Shown here piece by piece: positions 1-7,896 of a DNA stretch of 17,472 nt. The stretch is from UBA5972 sp002430125 (GTDB taxonomy: Bacteria; Pseudomonadota; Alphaproteobacteria; Rhodobacterales; Rhodobacteraceae). Made by a program: the position numbers and the translations under genes. The stretch spans positions 1-17,472 of the forward strand of contig CALBIC010000143.1 of assembly GCA_937892915.1 (NCBI GenBank). The letters run 5' to 3'. How positions within the stretch are numbered: the stretch's first letter is position 1; each line of letters begins with the position of its first letter. Under the pieces are notes generated by a model, which was not told the DNA's origin, ran no database searches, and saw nothing but the letters and a program-made list of their open reading frames with translations.

Positions 1-531
1 AGATCAGCCCGCGACGACCTTGAACGCCGGGTGCATGATCTGAAACTGACCAGACAGGTCACCATGCAGTCGCTGCCCTCGATCCGTTTGGTTCAGGAAA
101 ACGACAAATCGCTGGTCACCAAGATCAATTCAACCTTAGTCAACACGATCCCACTTTGGGAAAGCCAACTGGCACAAGCGATCACCATTCAGCGTTCAGC
201 GGATGCTGCAAAGGTCGTGAAACAGGCCAATGACCTGACCAACGAGTTGCTGACATCCAACGCCGCCAATCTGCGGCAAGCCAACAAAACCATCCGCGAA
301 GAAGTCGAACGCGGTGTGTTTGACATCGAGGCCGTCAAAGCCGCAAATGCCGATCTGATCGCCACGATCGAGGACAGTCTGGCGATTGCGGATCAGGGTA
401 AAGCCAACCGCGCCGCCGCTGAAATCGAACTGAAGAAAATGGAGAATGAATTGCGCGACACTTTGTCAGCCGCCAATGCCCGCGGAACTGCAACCGGGCA
501 TGCAATCGGGTCAAGCGTGCCCAATTCATGA
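1..531 (+). CDS. telA: TelA family toxic anion resistance protein (3' part)
   Basis: This is the C-terminal part of a TelA/KlaA family protein, open from the first base of the window (reading Arg-Ser-Ala-Arg-Asp); the true start lies upstream. The visible 176 residues carry the family's signature helical region: a DLERRVHDL heptad-like stretch, then TMQSLPSIRLVQENDKSLV and STLVNTIPLWESQLA. A long charged coiled-coil-like C-terminus follows. TelA proteins are cytoplasmic and are linked to tellurite, colicin and other envelope-stress resistance; the biochemical role is not settled. The stop codon is 10 nt before the next gene's ATG, so the two are probably cotranscribed. The C-terminus shows no truncation. 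The identification rests on recognised family sequence. Confidence 0.9.
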   Translation, partial: RSARDDLERRVHDLKLTRQVTMQSLPSIRLVQENDKSLVTKINSTLVNTIPLWESQLAQAITIQRSADAAKVVKQANDLTNELLTSNAANLRQANKTIREEVERGVFDIEAVKAANADLIATIEDSLAIADQGKANRAAAEIELKKMENELRDTLSAANARGTATGHAIGSSVPNS

Positions 532-541
532 TGGCAATCCA

Positions 542-1489
542 ATGCGTCTGACGCACCTCGCGATCCTGAAACGGCCAAGGGCAATCTTGCTTGCAATGAT
601 TGGTGCGCTTGCATTGGTATCTGCCTGCGAGCAGATACCGGATGCCGCGCTCGAGCCTCAGAACACCGGGCCCGACAAAAGGTCCGATGAAAGCGTGCAA
701 TTGCAACGGTATTACGCCTCCGTGCAAACCAAGCTGCAAACTCAGGGGCTGCTGCGCACCGATGGCGGCGGCCCTGACGTACCCTTTACCGCGACAACAT
801 TGGCGCAGAATTTCGAACGCATCGCGCTGTTTGACGAATATGCGATTCGGGGCGGCCGTTTTGTGGCACAACAAACACCCAGCCACCTGCGCCGCTGGGA
901 ACGCCCGATCCGGGTTGGCCTGCTGTTTGGCGACCAGGTGCCGGAAGCCCAACGCGCCATAGACCGCGAGAATGTTGCGGCTTATGTCAGGCGTCTATCA
1001 CGCTTGACCGGCGTCAATATGACCGTTTCAAACGCAAACCCGAATTTCCACGTGATGTTTCTCTATCGCGACGAACAAAAAAACATTGGCCCGTTACTGC
1101 GCCAACGCATTCCCGATCTTGGTCAGGTTGTGATTGACGAAATCACCCAAAGCCCGCGCAATACCTTCTGCGTCGCCTATGCGTTTTCCGATCAAAACAA
1201 CAGCAGTTCGTACACTTCTGCGCTGATACTGGTGAAGGCCGAGCATACCGACCTGATGCGCCTGTCGTGCATTCACGAAGAAATGGCCCAGGCGATGGGT
1301 CTTGCAAATGACAGCCCCACAGCCCGACCCTCGATTTTCAACGACGACGAGGAATTCGCCCTTCTCACGCGCCAGGACGAATTGCTGCTGCGTATGCTTT
1401 ACGACAAACGCCTAAAACCGGGGATGACCCCCCAAGCCGCCCGGCCCTTGCTGCCGATCATTGCCAATGATGTGTTGCGCAGCGGTTAG
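542..1489 (+). CDS. DUF2927 domain lipoprotein
   Basis: A 315-residue protein of the DUF2927 family, common in Rhodobacterales and of unknown function. I chose ATG 542 because it places a clean lipoprotein signal at the N-terminus: positive residues (KRPR, 10-13), a hydrophobic run (residues 14-25) and the lipobox V26-S27-A28-C29. Longer in-frame starts upstream would bury this signal and overlap telA. The mature protein should be lipid-anchored at Cys29 and face the periplasm. The conserved C-terminal part holds SCIHEEMAQAMGLAND (H245, E246, E247, Q250, G253), then an acidic NDDEEF segment and a Leu-rich stretch. The HE..Q..G pattern resembles a degenerate metzincin site, but activity cannot be claimed. 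Its place between telA and the SPFH gene suggests a role in the same envelope function. The upstream ribosome site is weak. Confidence 0.87.
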   Translation: MRLTHLAILKRPRAILLAMIGALALVSACEQIPDAALEPQNTGPDKRSDESVQLQRYYASVQTKLQTQGLLRTDGGGPDVPFTATTLAQNFERIALFDEYAIRGGRFVAQQTPSHLRRWERPIRVGLLFGDQVPEAQRAIDRENVAAYVRRLSRLTGVNMTVSNANPNFHVMFLYRDEQKNIGPLLRQRIPDLGQVVIDEITQSPRNTFCVAYAFSDQNNSSSYTSALILVKAEHTDLMRLSCIHEEMAQAMGLANDSPTARPSIFNDDEEFALLTRQDELLLRMLYDKRLKPGMTPQAARPLLPIIANDVLRSG

Positions 1490-1518
1490 CGCGCAACCCC
1501 AAATACGGAGTCCCTACC

Positions 1519-2637
1519 ATGGGTATTTTTGACTTTCTCAGTGGACAATTCATCGACGTCATCCATTGGACCGACGACACACGCGACACAATGGTCTGGC
1601 GGTTTGAACGCGAGGGGCACGAAATAAAATACGGCGCCAAGCTGACGGTCCGCGAAGGTCAGGCTGCAGTTTTCATCCACGAAGGCCAGTTGGCGGATGT
1701 GTTTACGCCCGGTCTTTATATGTTGGAAACCAACAACATGCCGGTAATGACCAGTTTGCAGCACTGGGATCACGGCTTTAAGTCGCCGTTCAAGTCTGAA
1801 ATCTATTTCGTCAACACGACGCGGTTTTCCGATCTGAAATGGGGCACCAAAAACCCGATCATGTGCCGCGACCCGGAATTCGGCCCCGTTCGCATCCGCG
1901 CCTTTGGCACCTATACGATCCGTGTGACCGACCCTGCCAAGTTCATGACCGAGATCGTCGGCACCGACGGTGAATTCACCATGGACGAGATCAGCTTTCA
2001 AATCCGCAACATCATCGTCAGTCAGTTTTCGGCAGCCATAGCTGCATCGGGTATTCCGGTTTTGGATATGGCCGCAAACACGCCTGAACTTGGCAAAGTA
2101 CTGGCCGGGCATGTCTCGCCGGCGCTGGAACAATATGGGCTATCAATGCCCGAGCTATACATCGAAAATATCTCGTTACCACCAGCGGTCGAGGCCGCCT
2201 TGGACAAACGCACGTCGATGGGTATTGCCGGGGATTTGAACAAATTCACCCAATATTCCGCCGCCGAGGCGATGACCGCGGCTGCTGCAAATCCTTCCGG
2301 GGGCATGGGGGCGGGCCTTGGTATGGGCATGGGTATGGCAATGGCGCAAATGGCGCAGCCGGGGCCTTGGGGCGCCCGCGCAGCCGAACAACCCGTGCAA
2401 GCGCCGACAGTTGCGCCGCCGCCGCTACCGGTTGAACATGTCTGGCATGTCGCGGATAGTGGCAAAACTACCGGCCCGTTCTCACGGGCGTCCATGGGTC
2501 GGATGGTTTCCGATGGAACTTTAACGCGGGAAACGCTCGTGTGGACCGCAGGTCAGGACGGCTGGCAAAAGGCCGAAGACGTGGCTGATCTGGCGACCCT
2601 GTTCACAATCCTGCCACCGCCTTTACCGGGCAACTGA
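1519..2637 (+). CDS. SPFH/band-7 (YdjI-like) protein with C-terminal GYF_2 domain
   Basis: A 372-residue protein. Residues 1 to about 230 form an SPFH-type domain of the class often labelled 'virion core protein', as in Bacillus YdjI; seen are the REGQAAVFIHEGQLADVF segment (45-62) and ELYIENISLPP (212-222). There is no N-terminal transmembrane helix, so membrane contact probably needs a partner. A Gly/Met-rich linker (about 260-280) and a Pro-rich segment lead to a GYF_2 (DUF4339) domain at about 307-362, recognised from the spaced W309, GPFS, G333 and the W342/W349 pair. Two PPPLP motifs (300-304 and 366-370) bracket that domain. GGAG at 1507-1510 supports ATG 1519. It lies 29 nt after the DUF2927 gene and 11 nt before the zinc-ribbon gene, so an operon is likely. 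SPFH proteins generally scaffold membrane microdomains; here that is inference. Confidence 0.87.
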   Translation: MGIFDFLSGQFIDVIHWTDDTRDTMVWRFEREGHEIKYGAKLTVREGQAAVFIHEGQLADVFTPGLYMLETNNMPVMTSLQHWDHGFKSPFKSEIYFVNTTRFSDLKWGTKNPIMCRDPEFGPVRIRAFGTYTIRVTDPAKFMTEIVGTDGEFTMDEISFQIRNIIVSQFSAAIAASGIPVLDMAANTPELGKVLAGHVSPALEQYGLSMPELYIENISLPPAVEAALDKRTSMGIAGDLNKFTQYSAAEAMTAAAANPSGGMGAGLGMGMGMAMAQMAQPGPWGARAAEQPVQAPTVAPPPLPVEHVWHVADSGKTTGPFSRASMGRMVSDGTLTRETLVWTAGQDGWQKAEDVADLATLFTILPPPLPGN

Positions 2638-2648
2638 GGGCTTTCGGG

Positions 2649-3761
2649 TTGACATCAACAAGCGAACACAAGTTCCCCTGCATTTCCTGCGGTGCAGATC
2701 TGCGCTTTGCGCCCGGAACCGACCAGTTGATCTGCGAGCATTGCGGTGCGGAAAACCATATGCCCGACACCCCGTCAGGCAAGGAAAGCAACCTCTACAG
2801 GCAGGAAAACGATTATCAAGCCGCGATATCTGGCGGCTTATCCGAGCTTGCGACCGAAGAAACCCGTTTCAGCAAATGCGACAATTGCGGCGCTGAGATC
2901 GAGTTTTCCGAGGAAGTCCATGCAACTGAATGCGCGTTTTGTGCCGCCCCGCTTGTAACTGATACGGGCACCCATCGTCGCCTAAAACCGGCGGCCCTGC
3001 TGCCCTTCAAGCTCGACGAAAAAGCCGCGCGCACAGCGATGACCAACTGGTTGGGCAAGCTGTGGTTTGCCCCCAATGGCCTACAAGAATACGCCCGCAA
3101 AGGTCGCGCATTAAACGGCATCTACTCGCCGTTCTGGACTTATGACGCCGACACCAAAAGCCGATATTCCGGCCAGCGCGGCGACGCTTATTACGTCACC
3201 CGCACCGTCACCGTGCAGGAAAATGGCAAAAGCGTGCAGCGCCAGCAACAGGAACGCCGGATCCGGTGGTCCGCCAAATCGGGACGCGTCGCGCGGTTTT
3301 TTGACGATATTCTAGTGCTTGCGACCACCTCACTGCCGAAATCCTATACCGACGCGCTTGAGCCGTGGGACTTGTCAGCCCTCGTGCCTTACCAGCCTGA
3401 TTACCTCGCTGGTTTTCGCGCCGAAGGCTATACGATCACCCTTGCGCAAGGCTATGACGAGGCGCGCAACATCATGGATCACCAGATCGACCGCGATGTT
3501 CGCAGCGATATTGGCGGCGACGAACAGCAGGTAGACCGGATCGACACAACAGTCAGCGACATCACGTTCAAGCATATCCTGCTGCCGATCTGGACAGCCG
3601 TCTACAAATACCGCGGCAAAACTTTTCGGTTTGTGGTCAATGGTCAAACCGGCACGGTCAAGGGCCAACGCCCGTGGTCTTGGGTCAAAATCACCTTTGC
3701 GGTGATTGCCGGCGCAATCATTGCAGGCGTAATCGGCTATATATTGTCGCAAAACCAATAG
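2649..3761 (+). CDS. Double zinc-ribbon protein with C-terminal membrane anchor (YdjG-like)
   Basis: A 370-residue protein starting at TTG 2649, supported by GAGGG at 2636-2640 with an 8-nt spacer. Two rubredoxin-like zinc ribbons are visible: C11-C14-C29-C32 and C77-C80-C95-C98. A beta-rich central region follows, with a YSPFWTYDADTKSRYSGQRG segment and a TFKHILLPIWTAVYKYRG segment. One hydrophobic helix (about residues 345-366) then precedes a short SQNQ tail, a tail-anchored layout with the body in the cytoplasm. Such proteins are often mislabelled as 'primosomal protein N'' or 'TFIIB-type zinc ribbon'; there is no helicase motif here. Its adjacency to the SPFH gene resembles the Bacillus ydjG-ydjI arrangement, where the zinc-ribbon protein helps anchor the SPFH partner. 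That role is inferred for this organism. No strong terminator follows. Confidence 0.83.
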   Translation: MTSTSEHKFPCISCGADLRFAPGTDQLICEHCGAENHMPDTPSGKESNLYRQENDYQAAISGGLSELATEETRFSKCDNCGAEIEFSEEVHATECAFCAAPLVTDTGTHRRLKPAALLPFKLDEKAARTAMTNWLGKLWFAPNGLQEYARKGRALNGIYSPFWTYDADTKSRYSGQRGDAYYVTRTVTVQENGKSVQRQQQERRIRWSAKSGRVARFFDDILVLATTSLPKSYTDALEPWDLSALVPYQPDYLAGFRAEGYTITLAQGYDEARNIMDHQIDRDVRSDIGGDEQQVDRIDTTVSDITFKHILLPIWTAVYKYRGKTFRFVVNGQTGTVKGQRPWSWVKITFAVIAGAIIAGVIGYILSQNQ

Positions 3762-3826
3762 ATAGCTTTCAGACTTGCATGCCTGCCTAGCCCGGTGAAA
3801 GATACCGGCGTCAAAGGAGCCTTGCT

Positions 3827-5863
3827 ATGTCCACAGATCCGTTGCTGCAACCTTACAAATTGAAACATCTGACACTGAAAAACCGGATCATGACCACTCC
3901 GCATGAACCGTCTTATGCCGAAGATGGCATGCCGAAAGACCGCTATCGTGCCTATCATGTGGAACGCGCCAAAGCCGGAATCGCGATGACTATGACCGCC
4001 GGTTCTGCCGCCGTCAGCAAGGACAGCCCACCGGCCTTCAACAATATTCTGGCCTATAAAGACGAAGTCGTCCCGTGGATGGCGAAAATCGCCGATGAAT
4101 GCCACGCACTTGACTGTGCGGTGATGATCCAGCTGACCCACCTTGGGCGTCGCACCGGTTGGAGCAAAGGCGACTGGTTGCCGGTTGTCGCCCCCGGCCC
4201 ATCCCGTGAACCGGCGCATCGTGCCTTCCCTAAGCAGATGGAAGACTGGGATATCAGCCGCGTCATCACCGATTTCGCCGATGCCGCTGAGAGGATGCAG
4301 GCCGCCGGTCTTGATGGCGTTGAATTCATGGTGCACGGCCATTTGGGCGACCAGTTTATGTCGCCGTTAACCAACGCGATGGATGCTCCGTGGGGCGGTG
4401 GACTGGATCAGCGTATGGCCTTTCCCATGGCGGTTCTAAGCGAAATGCGCAAACGCGTGGGCGACAAGTTTATTATTGGCGTGCGCTTTGCGGCGGACGA
4501 GGCTCAAGACGGCGGGATATCCGCCAAAGAAGGGTTGGACATGGCCGCCCGGTTCCGCGATTGCGGCATGGTCGATTACCTGAACGTCAACCGCGGCCGC
4601 ATTCATACCGACCCGGCGATGACCGATATGATCCCGGTCCAGGGTATGAAATCAGCGCCGCACCTGGATTTCGCCGGTGAAGTGCGCCGGATCAGCGGTA
4701 TGCCGACTTTCCACGCCAGCCGTATTCCTGACGTGGCCACCGCCCGCCACGCAGTTGCAACGGGTCTGCTTGACATGGTCGGCATGACCCGCGCCCATAT
4801 GGCCGATCCTTATATTGTCACCAAAATCCGCGAAGGCCGCGAACAGGATATCCGCCCCTGCGTTGGGGCAACCTATTGTCTTGACAGGATTTATCAGGGG
4901 GGTGAGGCCCTGTGCATCCATAACCCCTCCACCGGTCGCGAACTGACGATGCCGCATATCCTGTCGCCAGCTTTACGCCAAAAATCAGTGGTGATCGTCG
5001 GCGCAGGCCCTGCCGGAATGGAGGCCGCCCGTGTCGCCGCCGAACGTGGCCACCGCGTCACGGTGTTCGAGGCCGCAGACCAACCCGGCGGCCAAATTCG
5101 CCTGACCGCCCAAACCCCTAGACGCCGCGAGATGATCGGTATTATCGACTGGCGCATGGCGCAGTGTACCGCCCGCGACGTGGATTTCCGCTTTAACAGC
5201 TGGGCCGAAGCTGAAGACGTCACGGCCCTGAACCCCGATGTGATAATCGTCGCCACAGGCGGTCTGCCGCATACCGAAATTCTTGAACACGGTAACGATC
5301 TTGTCGCCTCGGCCTGGGATATCCTGTCAGGTGACGTCAAACCGGGTCGTGATGTGCTGATCTATGACGACGCAGGCGACCACCCCGCCTTACAAGCCGC
5401 CGGTTTGATTGCAGCAACCGGGGCCAAAGTGGAGATCATGACCCGCGACCGGGCCTTTTCGCCGGACGTGATGGCAATGAATCTGGTGCCATACATGCGC
5501 GACTTGCAAGCCAAAGACACCACCTTCACGGTCACATGGCGTCTCTGTGCGGTTGCGCGGCACGGCAACCGTTTGAAGGCAGTTCTGGGCACCGATTATT
5601 CCGATCACCGCCGCGAAAAAGACTATGACCAGATAATCGTCAACCACGGCACCATGCCGCTGGATCAGCTTTATTTCGCCCTGAAACCCCTGTCGCGCAA
5701 TCTTGGCGAGGTCGATCATCCGGCCCTGATCGCTGGTAATCCGCAAACCATTGCAACCAACCCCGAAGGATCCTTTCAATTGTTCCGCATCGGCGACGCG
5801 GTTTCCGCGCGCAACACCCATGCTGCGATTTACGATGCATTTCGCCTGCTCAAGGATATCTGA
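3827..5863 (+). CDS. OYE-family NADH:flavin oxidoreductase, DgcA / N-methylproline demethylase-like
   Basis: A 678-residue flavoprotein with the three-part layout of trimethylamine dehydrogenase and 2,4-dienoyl-CoA reductase. An FMN-binding TIM barrel (about 1-340) shows KNRIMTTPHEPSYAEDG near the start and the MVHGHLGDQFMSP strand (168-180). An iron-sulfur loop (345-363) follows, then an FAD/NAD(P)-binding half with VVIVGAGPAGMEAARVA (388-404) and GGQIRLTAQ (421-429). Length and sequence flavour fit DgcA and the N-methylproline demethylases, which remove N-methyl groups oxidatively. The exact amine is not determinable here. The iron-sulfur loop has C345, C351 and C363, but Ala at 348 where trimethylamine dehydrogenase has its second cysteine. 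AAAGGAG at 3813-3819 supports ATG 3827. A pyrroline-5-carboxylate reductase-like gene follows after 1 nt. Confidence 0.86.
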   Translation: MSTDPLLQPYKLKHLTLKNRIMTTPHEPSYAEDGMPKDRYRAYHVERAKAGIAMTMTAGSAAVSKDSPPAFNNILAYKDEVVPWMAKIADECHALDCAVMIQLTHLGRRTGWSKGDWLPVVAPGPSREPAHRAFPKQMEDWDISRVITDFADAAERMQAAGLDGVEFMVHGHLGDQFMSPLTNAMDAPWGGGLDQRMAFPMAVLSEMRKRVGDKFIIGVRFAADEAQDGGISAKEGLDMAARFRDCGMVDYLNVNRGRIHTDPAMTDMIPVQGMKSAPHLDFAGEVRRISGMPTFHASRIPDVATARHAVATGLLDMVGMTRAHMADPYIVTKIREGREQDIRPCVGATYCLDRIYQGGEALCIHNPSTGRELTMPHILSPALRQKSVVIVGAGPAGMEAARVAAERGHRVTVFEAADQPGGQIRLTAQTPRRREMIGIIDWRMAQCTARDVDFRFNSWAEAEDVTALNPDVIIVATGGLPHTEILEHGNDLVASAWDILSGDVKPGRDVLIYDDAGDHPALQAAGLIAATGAKVEIMTRDRAFSPDVMAMNLVPYMRDLQAKDTTFTVTWRLCAVARHGNRLKAVLGTDYSDHRREKDYDQIIVNHGTMPLDQLYFALKPLSRNLGEVDHPALIAGNPQTIATNPEGSFQLFRIGDAVSARNTHAAIYDAFRLLKDI

Positions 5864-5864
5864 T

Positions 5865-6620
5865 ATGCGGATCGGTTTTCTTGGCACTGGCACGATCACT
5901 TCAGCCGTTGTCACAGGGATTGCAGCCGATGCTCACACCATCACAATCTCACGGCGCAACCCGAACCGATCGACGGATTTGGCGGCAAGGTTTGGCAATG
6001 TCAGTGTTGCCGAAAACCAGCAAGTTGTGAGCCAAAGCGACCTTATCCTTGTGGGATTAATGGCCCAAACCGCCCGCGAAATTTTGCCCACACTTACTTT
6101 CCGGCCCGACCAGATCGTCGCATCCTTTATGGCCGATATGCCGCTTGCGGAATGTGCGGCACTGATTACCCCCGCCAAGGCCGAAGCGATTGTGATCCCG
6201 TTCCCCGCCATCGCCCATGGCGGTTCGCCTGTTCTGATCTGCCCGCCCTCGCGGGTATTGGCGCAGGTTTTTGGGGTTTCAAACCACGTCGTTCCTTTGA
6301 CGAACGAGACCGCTCTGACCACCTATATGGCCGCTCAGGCGCTGCTGTCGCCGGTTGCCAAACTGCTGGCAGAAACCGCTGACTGGATGGCGACGCGCAC
6401 AGGCGACCAAGCAGGGGCCGAACGGTTTTTACGCATTCTGATCGGCGGCGCGCTGACAGCCGCCAATTATAATCAGCCCAGCGCTTTGCGGGCCTTGCTG
6501 AATGACCTTAATACCGAAGGCGGCCTCAACGCGGAACTCAGGGAGTTTTTCGCCGCCAAAGGGGTGTTTGATGAATTGATCCAAGGGCTTGACCAGCTGG
6601 AACGCCGCTTAAAACTCTAA
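5865..6620 (+). CDS. Pyrroline-5-carboxylate reductase-like NAD(P)-binding protein
   Basis: A 251-residue protein with an N-terminal Rossmann fold: MRIGFLGTGTITSAVV gives the GxGxxxSA dinucleotide motif typical of ProC and F420-dependent oxidoreductase-like proteins. An SRRNP segment (about residue 30) marks the end of the second strand. The C-terminal helical half (TTYMAAQALLSPVAKLL onward) is where ProC dimerises, but it is clearly divergent from housekeeping ProC and lacks an obvious copy of the usual C-terminal signature. I chose ATG 5865 over a longer in-frame start at 5751 because it sits 1 nt after the upstream stop, with AAGGA at 5852-5856, and starts the fold directly. Translational coupling to the flavoprotein suggests it acts on the imine or ring product of that enzyme, a reductase role that is inference. 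It ends 15 nt before the convergent MFS gene. Confidence 0.78.
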   Translation: MRIGFLGTGTITSAVVTGIAADAHTITISRRNPNRSTDLAARFGNVSVAENQQVVSQSDLILVGLMAQTAREILPTLTFRPDQIVASFMADMPLAECAALITPAKAEAIVIPFPAIAHGGSPVLICPPSRVLAQVFGVSNHVVPLTNETALTTYMAAQALLSPVAKLLAETADWMATRTGDQAGAERFLRILIGGALTAANYNQPSALRALLNDLNTEGGLNAELREFFAAKGVFDELIQGLDQLERRLKL

Positions 6621-6635
6621 CCGCAACCCACCGAT

Positions 6636-7841
6636 TTACCGACGCCACACGTCACGCAATACCGGCACCATCATCGCTAAGCCGGCAAGGCTGGTGAAAA
6701 TCAGCGTCCCCTCAAGGCCAATCCATTCCGCCATACCGCCCGAAACCACCGCGCCGATTGCCGCCGCGCCGATACCAACCATGATCCACAAGCTCATCAC
6801 CCGGCCACGCAACTCATCTGCCAGACCGATCTGTATGGCGGTTTGCATCGAAACCCCGGTATTGGTCGCAACGAAACCCAGCAACGCAACCAATCCAAGG
6901 GCCACCGGCCACGATCCGGTCAGGCCCAATGCCGCGACAACCATTGTCCCCAGCACCGCCGTAAGCACCGCGTGAATTGGCAGTCGCCCACCCATCTGCG
7001 CCGGAAGAAACGCTTTGGACAATCCTGCCAGCAATGCTCCGGCACCGGCCGCTGACGTCAGTAAACCAAGCCCCGGTGCACCGCGATCAAAGACGCCATC
7101 CGCCAGAACCGGCAGAATTTCGAGGACACCCCGTACCACGAAGGCGTTGATGCCGGTCAGCAACACGGCCTGCCGGATCAAGGGCGTTCGAAACGTATGC
7201 CCCAACCCTTCGCGCATCGCCATCAGGAAAGGTTCGGGCTTGGAAGCCTCGTTCGCCCGCGGGCGCGGATTAAGGGTCGTCAGCGCCAAAACGAAGGGCA
7301 AATAACACAGCGCCTGCAACGTCAGCGCCGCACCCACACCCCAATGCGCGATCATCAGACCACCCAAGGCCGGGCCTGTAAGTCGCGCCAGATTAAAGTT
7401 CACCGCCGCCAGCGAAATAACCGAGGCGACGTCCGCCTTTGCCACCAACCTTGGCGCCAAGGACATGCGAACCGGACTGTAAGCCGCATCAATCGCCCCG
7501 GCCAAAATCGCGAAGATCAGCAGTAGTTCTGGCCCCAACCATCCGGCAAGGTAGACTGTCAGCAAAAGGCAGGCCGACACCAAAAGGCTTGATTGCGCCA
7601 AAACCGCAATCGGCTTTAACCGAACCCGATCCGCAAAAACCCCGAAAAACGGCCCCAGAAACATCGTCGGCGCATAGTTGAGGAAGGCTACCAAACCGAC
7701 AAAGGCCGCAGAACCGGTCAGATCCCACGCCAGCCAGCCAATTGTGATGCGCTGAATCCAATAGCCGTTCAGCGCAAAAATATTGCCCGACATATAGGCC
7801 CTGAAGTCGCGCGACTTCAGGGCGGAAATATTCATCGCCAT
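6636..7841 (-). CDS. MFS transporter
   Basis: A 401-residue, highly hydrophobic protein with the pattern of about 12 membrane helices of the major facilitator superfamily, closest in feel to the MFS_3/EntS-like exporters. Evidence includes FGVFADRVRLKP (about residues 65-76), which matches the family's conserved D-R-(x)-R/K loop between helices 2 and 3. A repeat of hydrophobic segments runs to the C-terminus, and there is a cytoplasmic LNPRPRANEASKP loop in the middle. The start is ATG 7841, with AGGAT about 9 nt upstream; a second in-frame ATG at 7835 is possible. The substrate cannot be read from the sequence. It is probably cotranscribed with the quinone reductase gene, which lies 55 nt upstream on the same strand. 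It is convergent with the pyrroline reductase-like gene, and no terminator is visible in the 15-nt gap. Confidence 0.88.
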   Translation of the reverse strand: MAMNISALKSRDFRAYMSGNIFALNGYWIQRITIGWLAWDLTGSAAFVGLVAFLNYAPTMFLGPFFGVFADRVRLKPIAVLAQSSLLVSACLLLTVYLAGWLGPELLLIFAILAGAIDAAYSPVRMSLAPRLVAKADVASVISLAAVNFNLARLTGPALGGLMIAHWGVGAALTLQALCYLPFVLALTTLNPRPRANEASKPEPFLMAMREGLGHTFRTPLIRQAVLLTGINAFVVRGVLEILPVLADGVFDRGAPGLGLLTSAAGAGALLAGLSKAFLPAQMGGRLPIHAVLTAVLGTMVVAALGLTGSWPVALGLVALLGFVATNTGVSMQTAIQIGLADELRGRVMSLWIMVGIGAAAIGAVVSGGMAEWIGLEGTLIFTSLAGLAMMVPVLRDVWRR

Positions 7842-7896
7842 CGGGCAGATATCCTAGTCATTGAACACCGCAGCTGCTGGTTGATTTTCACGTTCC

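Noticed and set aside
335..952. 205-residue open frame on the - strand opposite telA and the DUF2927 gene
   Set aside because: It lies antisense across two well-supported genes, has no recognisable domain and no ribosome site; it is a by-product of codon bias.
3795..3815. Possible terminator hairpin (CCGGT-N7-ACCGG) before the flavoprotein gene
   Set aside because: The stem is only 5 bp and no T-run follows, so it is too weak to call.
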